A DNA stretch of 5,272 nt from Deltaproteobacteria bacterium (lineage in GTDB: Bacteria; Bdellovibrionota_C; UBA2361; SZUA-149; JADYYL01), in NCBI GenBank assembly GCA_020853655.1, contig JADYYL010000471.1:1-5272 (forward strand). Direction: 5' to 3'. This document shows positions 1 to 5,272 of the stretch, one piece after another; positions within the stretch are counted from its first letter, which is position 1, and each line of letters begins with the position of its first letter. The position numbers and the translations under genes were made by a program. The notes below the pieces were generated by a model. The model saw only the letters and a list, made by a program, of their open reading frames with translations. It was not told the DNA's origin and searched no databases.

Positions 1-337
1 CGAACATGGTCATCGCCTGGGTATCGGAGGCGGTGGGTTGATCGCCACGCATTTTATATAGGTTCTTCGTCCAGAGATCGGCACCGACGAAGAGCTTGCT
101 CTGCATCAAGACGAGTGGGTCGCCGGGGATGGAGTCCACTGGCGTCGCGGCTTTGTCCGCGGCGAGCGGTGCAGGCTCTGATGGAGGAACGTCTGTGTGA
201 GCCGCAGTGTCCGGCCCCTGCTCCGTCGGAACGGGCGCGGCCGGAGAGAGAAGGGCGGAGAGCCAGGTCTGATAGATCAGCATCCCCAGCGCGAAGATCG
301 TCAGACAACCGAAAAAGAGGGACCGGATATTTCGCAT
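1..337 (-). CDS. Membrane-anchored protein of unknown function (N-terminal part, runs off left edge)
   Basis: I do not recognise this protein. The frame is open from an ATG at 337 to the window edge, giving 112 residues with no stop. Residues 1-6 are short and basic (MRNIRS). Residues 7-30 form one strongly hydrophobic segment, read as an uncleaved signal anchor or signal peptide. Residues 31-73 are a Pro/Ala/Asp/Thr-rich linker, as in proteins that hold a periplasmic domain away from the membrane. From about residue 74 the sequence looks folded (VLMQSKLFVGADLWTKNLY). Codon third positions are GC-rich, unlike the overlapping Arg/Ser-rich frame. A GAGGTG lies 12 bp before the ATG, rather far, and an in-frame GTG at 352 would add five residues. 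It is divergent from pgl. A resemblance to the YidC N-terminus (anchor plus low-complexity linker) is only generic. Confidence 0.7.
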   Translation of the reverse strand, partial: MRNIRSLFFGCLTIFALGMLIYQTWLSALLSPAAPVPTEQGPDTAAHTDVPPSEPAPLAADKAATPVDSIPGDPLVLMQSKLFVGADLWTKNLYKMRGDQPTASDTQAMTMF

Positions 338-605
338 AAATAATTTCAACACCTCTTCGGGCACAGCGCAGTGACTGTGGGCCAGGGTTCCGAGCTGCCG
401 CACTCACAACGGTGGTTCCCCTGTCTCCGCTCTCCGTCATTCAGGGCCAAGGAGAACGTGGAGTCGCGGTGAATGGAGATTCGCAATGAAAACGTTTCTT
501 GTAAAAAGGGCCCTGTGAAGAATAGTGTAATTTCGCCTGCGCGTCTTGTGCTAAATGCCGAGAATGGCAACCCTCGTACCCCCCTTTTCAACAGAGAGTC
601 GCGAC
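338..605. promoter_or_regulatory. Divergent intergenic region between the membrane-protein gene and pgl
   Basis: These 268 bp separate two divergently transcribed genes, so promoters for both should lie here. Visible structure: a dyad CACAG (362-366) / CTGTG (375-379) enclosing a nested odd palindrome CAGTGACTG (369-377); an imperfect hairpin pairing 425-435 with 451-463, with a two-base bulge and a 15-base loop; and an AT-richer stretch at 484-533. Short ORFs at 473-613 and 486-518 have passable ribosome-binding sites but no protein-like features. I see no tRNA, recognisable riboswitch or repeat array. The regulatory role is inferred from the divergent arrangement, not from a recognised operator. 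Confidence 0.55.
499..528 (+). promoter_or_regulatory. Possible sigma-70-like promoter for pgl-pepP
   Basis: TTGTAA (499-504) and TAGTGT (523-528) are 18 bp apart, matching the -35 and -10 consensus at four and three of six positions. An overlapping TGTAAT (526-531) matches the -10 consensus better but has no -35 partner at normal spacing. Either would give a leader of about 65-75 bases before the pgl start. The match is weak; it is listed only because it lies in the AT-richest part of the gap at a suitable distance. Confidence 0.2.
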
Positions 606-1334
606 ATGAGTAACACGACCATCATCCACAATTCCGACCAGGCGAAGCTATTTGCGGACGTTGCTCGATTGTTCGCTTCTGCGGTTCGAGCGAGTACGGA
701 AGCGCGCATCGTCTGCGCGCTGCCCGGGGGGCGGAGCATCGTCGGAGTGCTGCACGCGCTCAGCGCAGAGGCAGGGCTACTTGAGGAGCCGATGTGGAAG
801 AAGCTCGACTTCTTCATGATCGACGAGCGGATGGTGCCATTGGAATCTCCCGACAGTAATTTTAAGTTGCTCCACGAGAATCTCTTCGGAAAACTGATGG
901 AGCTGAACTTGATTCGGAGTGAGCAACTCCATCCGTTCATCCTCGAACCATCGACCGCAGACCGAGGACTCGCGCGCTACGAGAACGAGCTGCACAAGGT
1001 CGGTGGACGCTTTCACATATCGTTCCTTGGTGTGGGTGAGGACGCTCACGTCGCAGCACTTTTTCCGAACAAATCGGAGACGGCGGAGCGTGGACAGAAA
1101 TTTCTCGCATTCGACGATTCTCCGAAGCCACCGCCGCATCGGATGACTGCTTCACGGGATCGCATCGTCGAGAGTGACGTGGCCTTTGCCCTGTTCGTGG
1201 GTGAAGGAAAGCGAGAGGCATTCCAAAAGTATCGAGCCGCTGGGGGAACCGAGATGGAGTGCCCCGCGAAATTACTGGACGCGGTCAAGCAGGCCTATGC
1301 GGTGACAGATCTTCTTGAGGGGCCGACGAAGTGA
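606..1334 (+). CDS. pgl: 6-phosphogluconolactonase (glucosamine-6-phosphate isomerase/PGL fold)
   Basis: Predicted cytosolic enzyme that hydrolyses 6-phosphogluconolactone to 6-phosphogluconate, the second step of the oxidative pentose phosphate pathway. The 242 residues match the usual family length. Family landmarks in order: a phosphate-loop-like PGGRS (40-44, commonly SGGSTP), DERMVP (73-78), SNF (84-86) before an ENLF helix, LGVGEDAHVAALFP (141-154, commonly LGxGxDGHxASLFP), and PPHRMT (176-181). The catalytic Asp/His pair of the DxH motif is present (D146, H148), but the intervening Gly is Ala. The ATG at 606 is preferred over in-frame ATGs at 555 and 564: AGAGAG lies seven bases ahead of it, homology begins there, and the 17-residue extension resembles nothing. 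The stop overlaps the pepP start (GTGA), indicating an operon. A related sugar-phosphate isomerase or deaminase role is less likely because of the lactonase-type DER and GEDxH wording. Confidence 0.87.
   Translation: MSNTTIIHNSDQAKLFADVARLFASAVRASTEARIVCALPGGRSIVGVLHALSAEAGLLEEPMWKKLDFFMIDERMVPLESPDSNFKLLHENLFGKLMELNLIRSEQLHPFILEPSTADRGLARYENELHKVGGRFHISFLGVGEDAHVAALFPNKSETAERGQKFLAFDDSPKPPPHRMTASRDRIVESDVAFALFVGEGKREAFQKYRAAGGTEMECPAKLLDAVKQAYAVTDLLEGPTK
1317..1322 (+). promoter_or_regulatory. Shine-Dalgarno site fixing the GTG start of pepP
   Basis: GAGGGG lies eight bases before the GTG at 1331, inside the last codons of pgl. It is the strongest ribosome-binding site in the window. It supports the non-ATG start that overlaps the pgl stop, and so points to coupled translation of the two genes. 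Confidence 0.7.
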
Positions 1335-2686
1335 ATTCCTCGGCGGAACATTTTGTTTCGCGGCGTTCTCTCGTCGCTCGCCGTCACCCGAATGAGGTGC
1401 TGCTGTTCTTTAATCACGCAGAGATCCCGAGAACCGCTTACGGAATAAACTTCCCGTTCCGAGGTAATAGTCACTTTCTCTATCTCTTTGGTCATCTTCC
1501 GCCAGGCACCGTGGGTTTGATCGGGCCAGAAGGTGCGGAGCTTTTTCTTCGAGAGACTTCGCGCGAAGACGAAGTGTGGAATGGCGTCGGGCCCACTGCG
1601 GAACAAACGAAGGCCGATACCGGCGTGGAGCGCCTCCATCCCGTTCAAGCGCTCGCATCTCGAGTTGCTGAATTGACCGGAGGTCACAAAGCCCCGGGGA
1701 CTGTGCCGTCGGTCAACCCTGTGACCGCAGCATTCCAGCGCTCCGTCCTCGGCTCTACGCCCGGACTTGTCGGTCTCAACCGAGAACTTGCGGAAACGTT
1801 GATCGAGTTGCGTCTGCATCACGACGCCGAGGCAATCCGGGAGCTTCGCTGCGCGACGGCGGTGACGGTCGATGCCCACAAGGCGGCCGCAAGGATGATT
1901 GAGCCGGGTGTTCGCACCTGGGAGGTTCTCGCCGCTCTCAGGTCGGAAGTGACGAGGGCCGGCTGCGCAGAGGCATACTTGCCGATCGTAACGCCGAACG
2001 GAGAAGTCCTTCATCCGAGCATGTGTGAAGAGGTCTGCCGCGAGGGAGATCTGCTCCTCATTGATTACGGAGCAGAGTCCCCCGGTGGATTTGCAGGGGA
2101 CATGACCCGAACCTACCCGGTCGGCCGAATCTCGACTGAGAAGCGCGAGGCCTACGAGCTTGTGCTCCGCGTTCAGCGCGAGGCGATTGCGTCGGTGCGA
2201 CCCGGTGTGCGCTATCGAGATCTGCATCTCCAAGCCGCTCGTTCATTCGCCGCTGGGTTCGTCGATCTGGGTATTCTACGCGGCGATCCAGATTCTCTTG
2301 TTGAGCGAGGCGCTCATGCGCTCTTCTTTCCACACGGGCTCGGGCATCTGCTCGGACTCGACGTTCATGACCTGCGAGAGTTTGGGGATCTGGCTTGGTA
2401 TGCGCCAGGGAGAGAGAGAAGCACGCAGTTCGGGCTCTCTTTTCTCCGCTTTGATCGAGATCTCGAACCAAACATGACCGTCACCATCGAGCCCGGATTT
2501 TATTACATCCCGCGACTGTTGAATGATCCAACGTTTGCGGCACCGTTTGAGGACGTGCTGTGCCGCCCTCGACTCGCGCAGTTTGCCGATCTTCACGGCA
2601 TCCGGATCGAGGATGACGTTCTGGTTGTCGATGGTGGGTGCGAGGTGTTGACGAGTGCGATGCCAAAGGAACTCGACCTGCTTTAG
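1331..2686 (+). CDS. pepP: Xaa-Pro aminopeptidase (aminopeptidase P, M24B family)
   Basis: Dinuclear metallopeptidase, usually Mn-dependent and cytosolic, that removes N-terminal residues preceding proline. The 451-residue length is close to E. coli PepP (about 440). Residues 1-150 correspond to the aminopeptidase P N-terminal domain (RRSLV near 11, then FRGNSHFLYLFG at 43-54). Residues from about 165 form the pita-bread catalytic domain. All five expected metal ligands are visible: D245 (LLIDYG), D257 (GDMTRTYP), H339 (HGLGHLLGLDVHD), E387 (TIEPG) and E427 (GIRIEDD). H228 and H346 match the conserved active-site histidines. Residues 350-378 contain an insertion relative to the E. coli enzyme, with RSTQFGLSFLR, of a kind found in a longer PepP subgroup. 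The start is GTG with a strong Shine-Dalgarno, overlapping the pgl stop by four bases. It ends with tandem TAG codons (2684-2689). Prolidase is less likely because of the N-terminal domain and the LGLDVHD wording. Confidence 0.93.
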   Translation: MNSSAEHFVSRRSLVARRHPNEVLLFFNHAEIPRTAYGINFPFRGNSHFLYLFGHLPPGTVGLIGPEGAELFLRETSREDEVWNGVGPTAEQTKADTGVERLHPVQALASRVAELTGGHKAPGTVPSVNPVTAAFQRSVLGSTPGLVGLNRELAETLIELRLHHDAEAIRELRCATAVTVDAHKAAARMIEPGVRTWEVLAALRSEVTRAGCAEAYLPIVTPNGEVLHPSMCEEVCREGDLLLIDYGAESPGGFAGDMTRTYPVGRISTEKREAYELVLRVQREAIASVRPGVRYRDLHLQAARSFAAGFVDLGILRGDPDSLVERGAHALFFPHGLGHLLGLDVHDLREFGDLAWYAPGRERSTQFGLSFLRFDRDLEPNMTVTIEPGFYYIPRLLNDPTFAAPFEDVLCRPRLAQFADLHGIRIEDDVLVVDGGCEVLTSAMPKELDLL

Positions 2687-2689
2687 TAG

Positions 2690-2733
2690 CAGGCGTATGG
2701 CTGCGCGACATTACTGACCCCGCATTACGCCTG
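2690..2733. terminator. Inverted repeat at the convergent ends of pepP and the HAD gene, possible shared terminator
   Basis: CAGGCGTA (2690-2697) is perfectly complementary to TACGCCTG (2726-2733). An inner pair TGCG (2702-2705) / CGCA (2721-2724) can extend the stem across a small internal loop, leaving a 15-base loop. The structure starts just after the tandem pepP stops and contains the TAA of the opposing gene, so RNA from either strand can fold it. Neither side has a T-run, so it is not a classical intrinsic terminator. It could slow polymerase, protect 3' ends, or assist factor-dependent termination. Confidence 0.4.
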
Positions 2734-3477
2734 GAGGAGATCCGCGACTCGAGAGAGTTCGACGCTCCGAATGTCGTGCCTCGCGGCCAGTTCCATGTCT
2801 CCGGGCGCGTGATATCCCCAAGTGGCAAGTATCGGCGTGATCACGCCGGGGAAATGCGTCGTGATGGTGATGAGATTCTCCACTTGATCTTCGAGGAAGA
2901 TGTAGCGCATCGCGCCATGCTCCGCACGAAGGCGTTCAAAGTTCTGTTCCTTCGACACTCCTCCATCTCCGGAATAAACGATCGAAGGATCGAGAGAGAG
3001 GCCGTGAGATGAACAGAGCCGGAACACGGCCGCTCGATTCTTATTGGTCAAGATCGCAAAGTTCGGGAACGTCCCGGCGCACAGCTCGTCCCAGAGCGGC
3101 TGGAACGGCCTGTGAAGCGCGAGCCAAGCATTCAGGTCCGCGGCCTGAAACCGCTCTCGAGCAGTAAAAAATCGATTCAGCCGTTCGACGCGAGGAACCG
3201 GGTGAACAGCGAGACGTTCCACGAGTCTCGCGCGATCCATCGGTGTGGGCTCTGCCGCCTCAGCGTTCTCAAGTGCCCATTCGGCAAGGGCGAGGATATC
3301 GCTCGCCGGATGAATGCATGGCCGATGGGACAGATAGAGTTCGACGAAGCGAGGGGGAAGGTCCGCCGCTTCAGTGATCGTCTTGCCCGTGACAGCGTTG
3401 TAAGCGCTGAACGCCGTTTCGTAAGCTGACTGAAAGAGCACGCCGTCGAAATCAAACAGAAAGAAGCGCGTGCTCAT
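2725..3477 (-). CDS. HAD-superfamily hydrolase, probable phosphatase
   Basis: The 250-residue protein has all four HAD motifs in order: motif I FLFDFDGVL with nucleophile D9 and acid/base D11, motif II ILTN (T144), motif III K176 (SKEQNF), and motif IV FLEDQVEN with E196/D197 binding Mg. Residues 15-125 between motif I and II fit a helical C1-type cap, which usually sets substrate specificity. There is no signal peptide, so it is predicted cytosolic. It starts one base after the serC stop (TAA-C-ATG), with only a weak GGAGCG 14 bases ahead, so translation probably depends on ribosomes finishing serC. The family includes phosphoglycolate, sugar-phosphate and phosphoserine phosphatases; motifs alone do not choose between them. 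Tight linkage to serC makes phosphoserine an attractive but untested substrate. It converges on pepP across 38 bp. Confidence 0.85.
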   Translation of the reverse strand: MSTRFFLFDFDGVLFQSAYETAFSAYNAVTGKTITEAADLPPRFVELYLSHRPCIHPASDILALAEWALENAEAAEPTPMDRARLVERLAVHPVPRVERLNRFFTARERFQAADLNAWLALHRPFQPLWDELCAGTFPNFAILTNKNRAAVFRLCSSHGLSLDPSIVYSGDGGVSKEQNFERLRAEHGAMRYIFLEDQVENLITITTHFPGVITPILATWGYHAPGDMELAARHDIRSVELSRVADLLQA

Positions 3478-3478
3478 G

Positions 3479-4570
3479 TTATTGCGCGTGGCGCTCCGAA
3501 AACCCCTTCATGAACTCGACAAGTGCTTTGGCTCCTTCGAGCGGGAAGGCGTTGTACATGCTCGCGCGCATCCCACCCAGCAGCTTGTGCCCGGCGATGC
3601 CTTTCAGGTTGGCGGCTTCCGCTTCTTTTATGAACAGAGCGTCGAGCTGGGGCGTGGGGCAGAAGAACGAAAGGTTCATTCTTGAGCGGTCCGATTTCTC
3701 CGCATGACCGCGATAGAACGAATGCCGGTCAATGAATTCGTAGACCAGCGAGGAACGCTCGATGCTGCGCCGCTCCATTTCGGCCGTGCCTCCGTTTCGC
3801 TCGACCCATTTCAAAACTTCGTTGACTCCGTAAATCGGGAACGTGGGGATGGTGTTGTAGAGCGATTTGTTCTCGACGAGGACTTTGTACGTCATCAGGA
3901 TGGGAAGATCAGCTGGGGCGCGGTCGAGGAGGTCTCGGCGCACGATCACCGCGGTAATGCCCGCGGGGCCAAGATTCTTCTGTGCGCAAGCATAGAGCAC
4001 GCCATATTTAGCAACGTCGATTGGTCTCGAGAGGATATCCGAAGATGCATCGCAGACGAGTGGTATCTCACCGACGCTAGGTTCTTCGCGCTGCTGCGTG
4101 CCCACAATCGTGTTGTTGCTTGTGTAATGGAAAAACGCGGGCTTCGCCGACAGTGAGAAGCTCTTGGGAATCGACGCGAACCGAGATTCCGCAGATGTCG
4201 CGGCCACGTGTGCAGGAGAGAATCGCTTCGCTTCTTGATACGCCTTCTCAGCCCAAACACCCGCGACGAAGTAATTCCCTTCGTGGCCGGGAAGGCTCAG
4301 GTTCATGGGAACCATAGAGAACTGTCCTGTTCCACCGCCGGTCGCCCAAATAATCTCGTGCGATGCGGGGATGGCGAGCAGCGCCCTGAGTCTGCGAGTC
4401 GTTTCGTCGAGCAGCTCCTCGAACAGAGGTGCACGATGGCTGATCTCCATGACGCCGAGACCCGTGCCGCGAAAGTCGTAGAGGTCGTTCTGAATAGTGC
4501 GAATCACTTCGTCCGGGAAATAGGCCGGTCCGGCGGTGAAGTTATAGGCGCGTTCTCGATGTGCATTCAT
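3479..4570 (-). CDS. serC: Phosphoserine aminotransferase
   Basis: PLP enzyme of the class V aminotransferase family. It converts 3-phosphohydroxypyruvate plus glutamate to O-phosphoserine and 2-oxoglutarate in serine synthesis; in many bacteria it also acts in PLP synthesis on the phosphohydroxythreonine branch. The 363 residues match E. coli SerC (362). Visible hallmarks: YNFTAGPA (9-16), SHR (44-46), ATGGGTGQFS (76-85) of the cofactor phosphate site, W106, CDASSD (173-178) with D174 for the PLP ring nitrogen, CAQKNLGPAG (195-204) with Schiff-base K198, SRMN (296-299), and GHKLLGGMRASMYNAFPLEG (327-346) with R335. K198, D174 and R335 fall at the E. coli numbers. The ATG at 4570 is chosen because homology begins there, AGGGA is seven bases upstream, and it overlaps the DUF1015 stop as ATGA. 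An upstream in-frame ATG at 4675 would add 35 unrelated residues within the neighbouring gene. Confidence 0.96.
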   Translation of the reverse strand: MNAHRERAYNFTAGPAYFPDEVIRTIQNDLYDFRGTGLGVMEISHRAPLFEELLDETTRRLRALLAIPASHEIIWATGGGTGQFSMVPMNLSLPGHEGNYFVAGVWAEKAYQEAKRFSPAHVAATSAESRFASIPKSFSLSAKPAFFHYTSNNTIVGTQQREEPSVGEIPLVCDASSDILSRPIDVAKYGVLYACAQKNLGPAGITAVIVRRDLLDRAPADLPILMTYKVLVENKSLYNTIPTFPIYGVNEVLKWVERNGGTAEMERRSIERSSLVYEFIDRHSFYRGHAEKSDRSRMNLSFFCPTPQLDALFIKEAEAANLKGIAGHKLLGGMRASMYNAFPLEGAKALVEFMKGFSERHAQ

Positions 4571-5272
4571 GTCGGATTCCCTGTCGTTGCGAACCTTTCG
4601 TAATCGGCGTCGTTCCTCAAGTCCTTGAGGAACGAGTGAACAACGACGCCCGAACGGAGTTTGGGCTCGAACCACGTCGACTTCGGCGGCATAATCTCAC
4701 CGCCGTCGGCGATCCCAAAGAGGTCTTCCATTCCAACAGGGAAGAGTGAGAACGCACAGCGGGCACTCCCATCTCGTACCCGCTTTTCGAGCTCGGCCGT
4801 GCCACGGATGCCGCCAACGAAATCGATCTTCTTATCGGTTCGGGGATCTCGTATGCCGAAGACCGGCTCGAGTGCCAGCGATTGCAGGACGCTGACGTCG
4901 AGCGCGTCTCCCCGTGACTGCGCCTTTGGCGCCGCGATGGCGCGCATTGAGAACCACGAGCCGCCGACGAAGAGTCGAAACTCGCCGCTTGCGGCAGGCA
5001 CTCCGTCCTGAGCCTTTTCGATGGAAAAGCTGTTTCGCAGGCGCGAGAGAATCTCATCGTCACTCAACGGCGACTCGAGAATCACTCTATTGTAGGGCAT
5101 GATCCGCAGTTCGTCGTGCGGAAAGATTACGGACAGGAGACCGTTGTAGGATTCATCGCCAGTGTGCGCGGCGTTCACCTGAGCGAGTTCGCGTCGGACG
5201 ATGGATGCGCTCGCGCTTCGATGATGTCCGTCGGCGATATAGAGTGGGGCAATCTCACTGAACGCTCGCACG
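4567..5272 (-). CDS. DUF1015 family protein (C-terminal 234 residues, N-terminus outside window)
   Basis: Recognised by family signatures: LYIADGHHRSASA near the start of the visible part (fragment residues 10-22), FGIRDPRTDKKIDFVGGIRG (138-157), and MPPKSTWFEPKLRSG (194-208) close to the C-terminus. Full family members are about 400 residues, so roughly the first 40 percent lies beyond the right edge; the GTG at 5271 is an internal codon. Molecular function is not established as far as I know, but the family is often found beside serA and serC, and here the stop overlaps the serC start (ATGA), implying shared transcription and coupled translation. The DGHHR motif resembles the phosphate-binding DGHTR-type motif of ParB/SerK-like proteins, a link that is inference. 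There is no membrane segment in the visible part, so it is probably cytosolic. Confidence 0.9.
   Translation of the reverse strand, partial: VRAFSEIAPLYIADGHHRSASASIVRRELAQVNAAHTGDESYNGLLSVIFPHDELRIMPYNRVILESPLSDDEILSRLRNSFSIEKAQDGVPAASGEFRLFVGGSWFSMRAIAAPKAQSRGDALDVSVLQSLALEPVFGIRDPRTDKKIDFVGGIRGTAELEKRVRDGSARCAFSLFPVGMEDLFGIADGGEIMPPKSTWFEPKLRSGVVVHSFLKDLRNDADYERFATTGNPT
4578..4582 (-). promoter_or_regulatory. Shine-Dalgarno site of serC
   Basis: On the minus strand AGGGA lies seven bases ahead of the serC ATG at 4570, inside the last codons of the DUF1015 gene. It supports the ATGA-overlap start over the longer in-frame start at 4675. Confidence 0.6.
4610..4635. repeat. Perfect 12-bp inverted repeat just upstream of serC, inside the DUF1015 gene
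   Basis: TCGTTCCTCAAG (4610-4621) and CTTGAGGAACGA (4624-4635) are exact reverse complements around a two-base centre. As RNA this folds into an 11-bp stem with a four-base loop. On the minus strand it encodes the SFLKDLRN segment near the DUF1015 C-terminus and ends 39 bases before the serC ATG, 27 bases before its Shine-Dalgarno. No T-run follows on either strand, which argues against an intrinsic terminator. It could be an mRNA structure affecting serC expression or decay, or a binding site for a dimeric regulator. Confidence 0.75.

Noticed and set aside
305..337. Lipoprotein signal around Cys11 of the left-edge protein (LFFGC)
   Set aside because: The hydrophobic core lies after the cysteine rather than before it, so the arrangement does not fit a lipobox.
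54..440. 128-residue minus-strand frame overlapping the membrane-protein gene
   Set aside because: Its product is Arg/Ser/Ala-rich with no hydrophobic core or motif, and it shadows a frame with a clear membrane anchor and GC-rich third positions.
346..591. 81-residue minus-strand ORF in the divergent gap
   Set aside because: The composition is not protein-like, there is no family resemblance, and it lies across the region that should hold the promoters.
555..605. Extended pgl start at 555 or 564
   Set aside because: No ribosome-binding site precedes them at usable spacing and the added residues match nothing in the family.
596..605. GTCGCGAC palindrome (598-605) before the pgl ATG and a GAGTCGCG repeat at 461-468 and 596-603
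   Set aside because: Eight-base GC-rich matches are expected by chance here and neither copy has supporting context.
2638..3012. 124-residue plus-strand ORF opposite the HAD gene
   Set aside because: It is the antisense shadow of a gene with all four HAD motifs, and it overlaps the end of pepP.
4571..4675. Extended serC start 35 codons upstream
   Set aside because: The extension lies wholly inside the DUF1015 gene, lacks homology, and the ATG at 4570 gives the standard SerC length with a suitable ribosome-binding site.

Overview
The window is compact bacterial chromosome with moderately high GC (high fifties percent by eye, not computed), almost all of it coding, with start/stop overlaps of the GTGA and ATGA type. 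The gene set is housekeeping metabolism. I see no mobile element, CRISPR array, tRNA or rRNA. The organism cannot be fixed from this sequence. The aminopeptidase P is of the bacterial metal-dependent type. The 6-phosphogluconolactonase wording (DERMVP followed by SPDSNF) loosely recalls spirochaete and other non-proteobacterial versions, so a GC-richer spirochaete is only a weak guess.

Layout: (1) 1-337, minus strand: N-terminal part of an unrecognised protein with one membrane anchor, running off the left edge. (2) 338-605: divergent intergenic region that should carry promoters in both directions. It holds small dyads and some short, unconvincing ORFs. (3) 606-2686, plus strand: a two-gene operon, 6-phosphogluconolactonase (pgl) followed by an aminopeptidase P-type M24 Xaa-Pro aminopeptidase (pepP), joined by a GTGA overlap. 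(4) 2687-2724: a 38-bp convergent gap in which an inverted repeat spans both gene ends and may act as a shared terminator. (5) 2725-5272, minus strand: a three-gene operon read right to left, a DUF1015 protein (5' part outside the window), phosphoserine aminotransferase (serC), and a HAD-superfamily hydrolase. Its joints are an ATGA overlap and a 1-bp gap.

The minus-strand operon looks like a serine biosynthesis unit. SerC makes O-phosphoserine. The next gene encodes a HAD phosphatase-type protein that could remove the phosphate. The upstream DUF1015 protein carries a DGHHR motif that resembles the DGHTR-type motif I recall from ParB-like serine kinases. The last two links are inference. The most striking non-coding signal is a perfect 12-bp inverted repeat inside the end of the DUF1015 gene, just upstream of the serC start. 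I found no clearly novel system; the leads are specific hypotheses around the serC operon.
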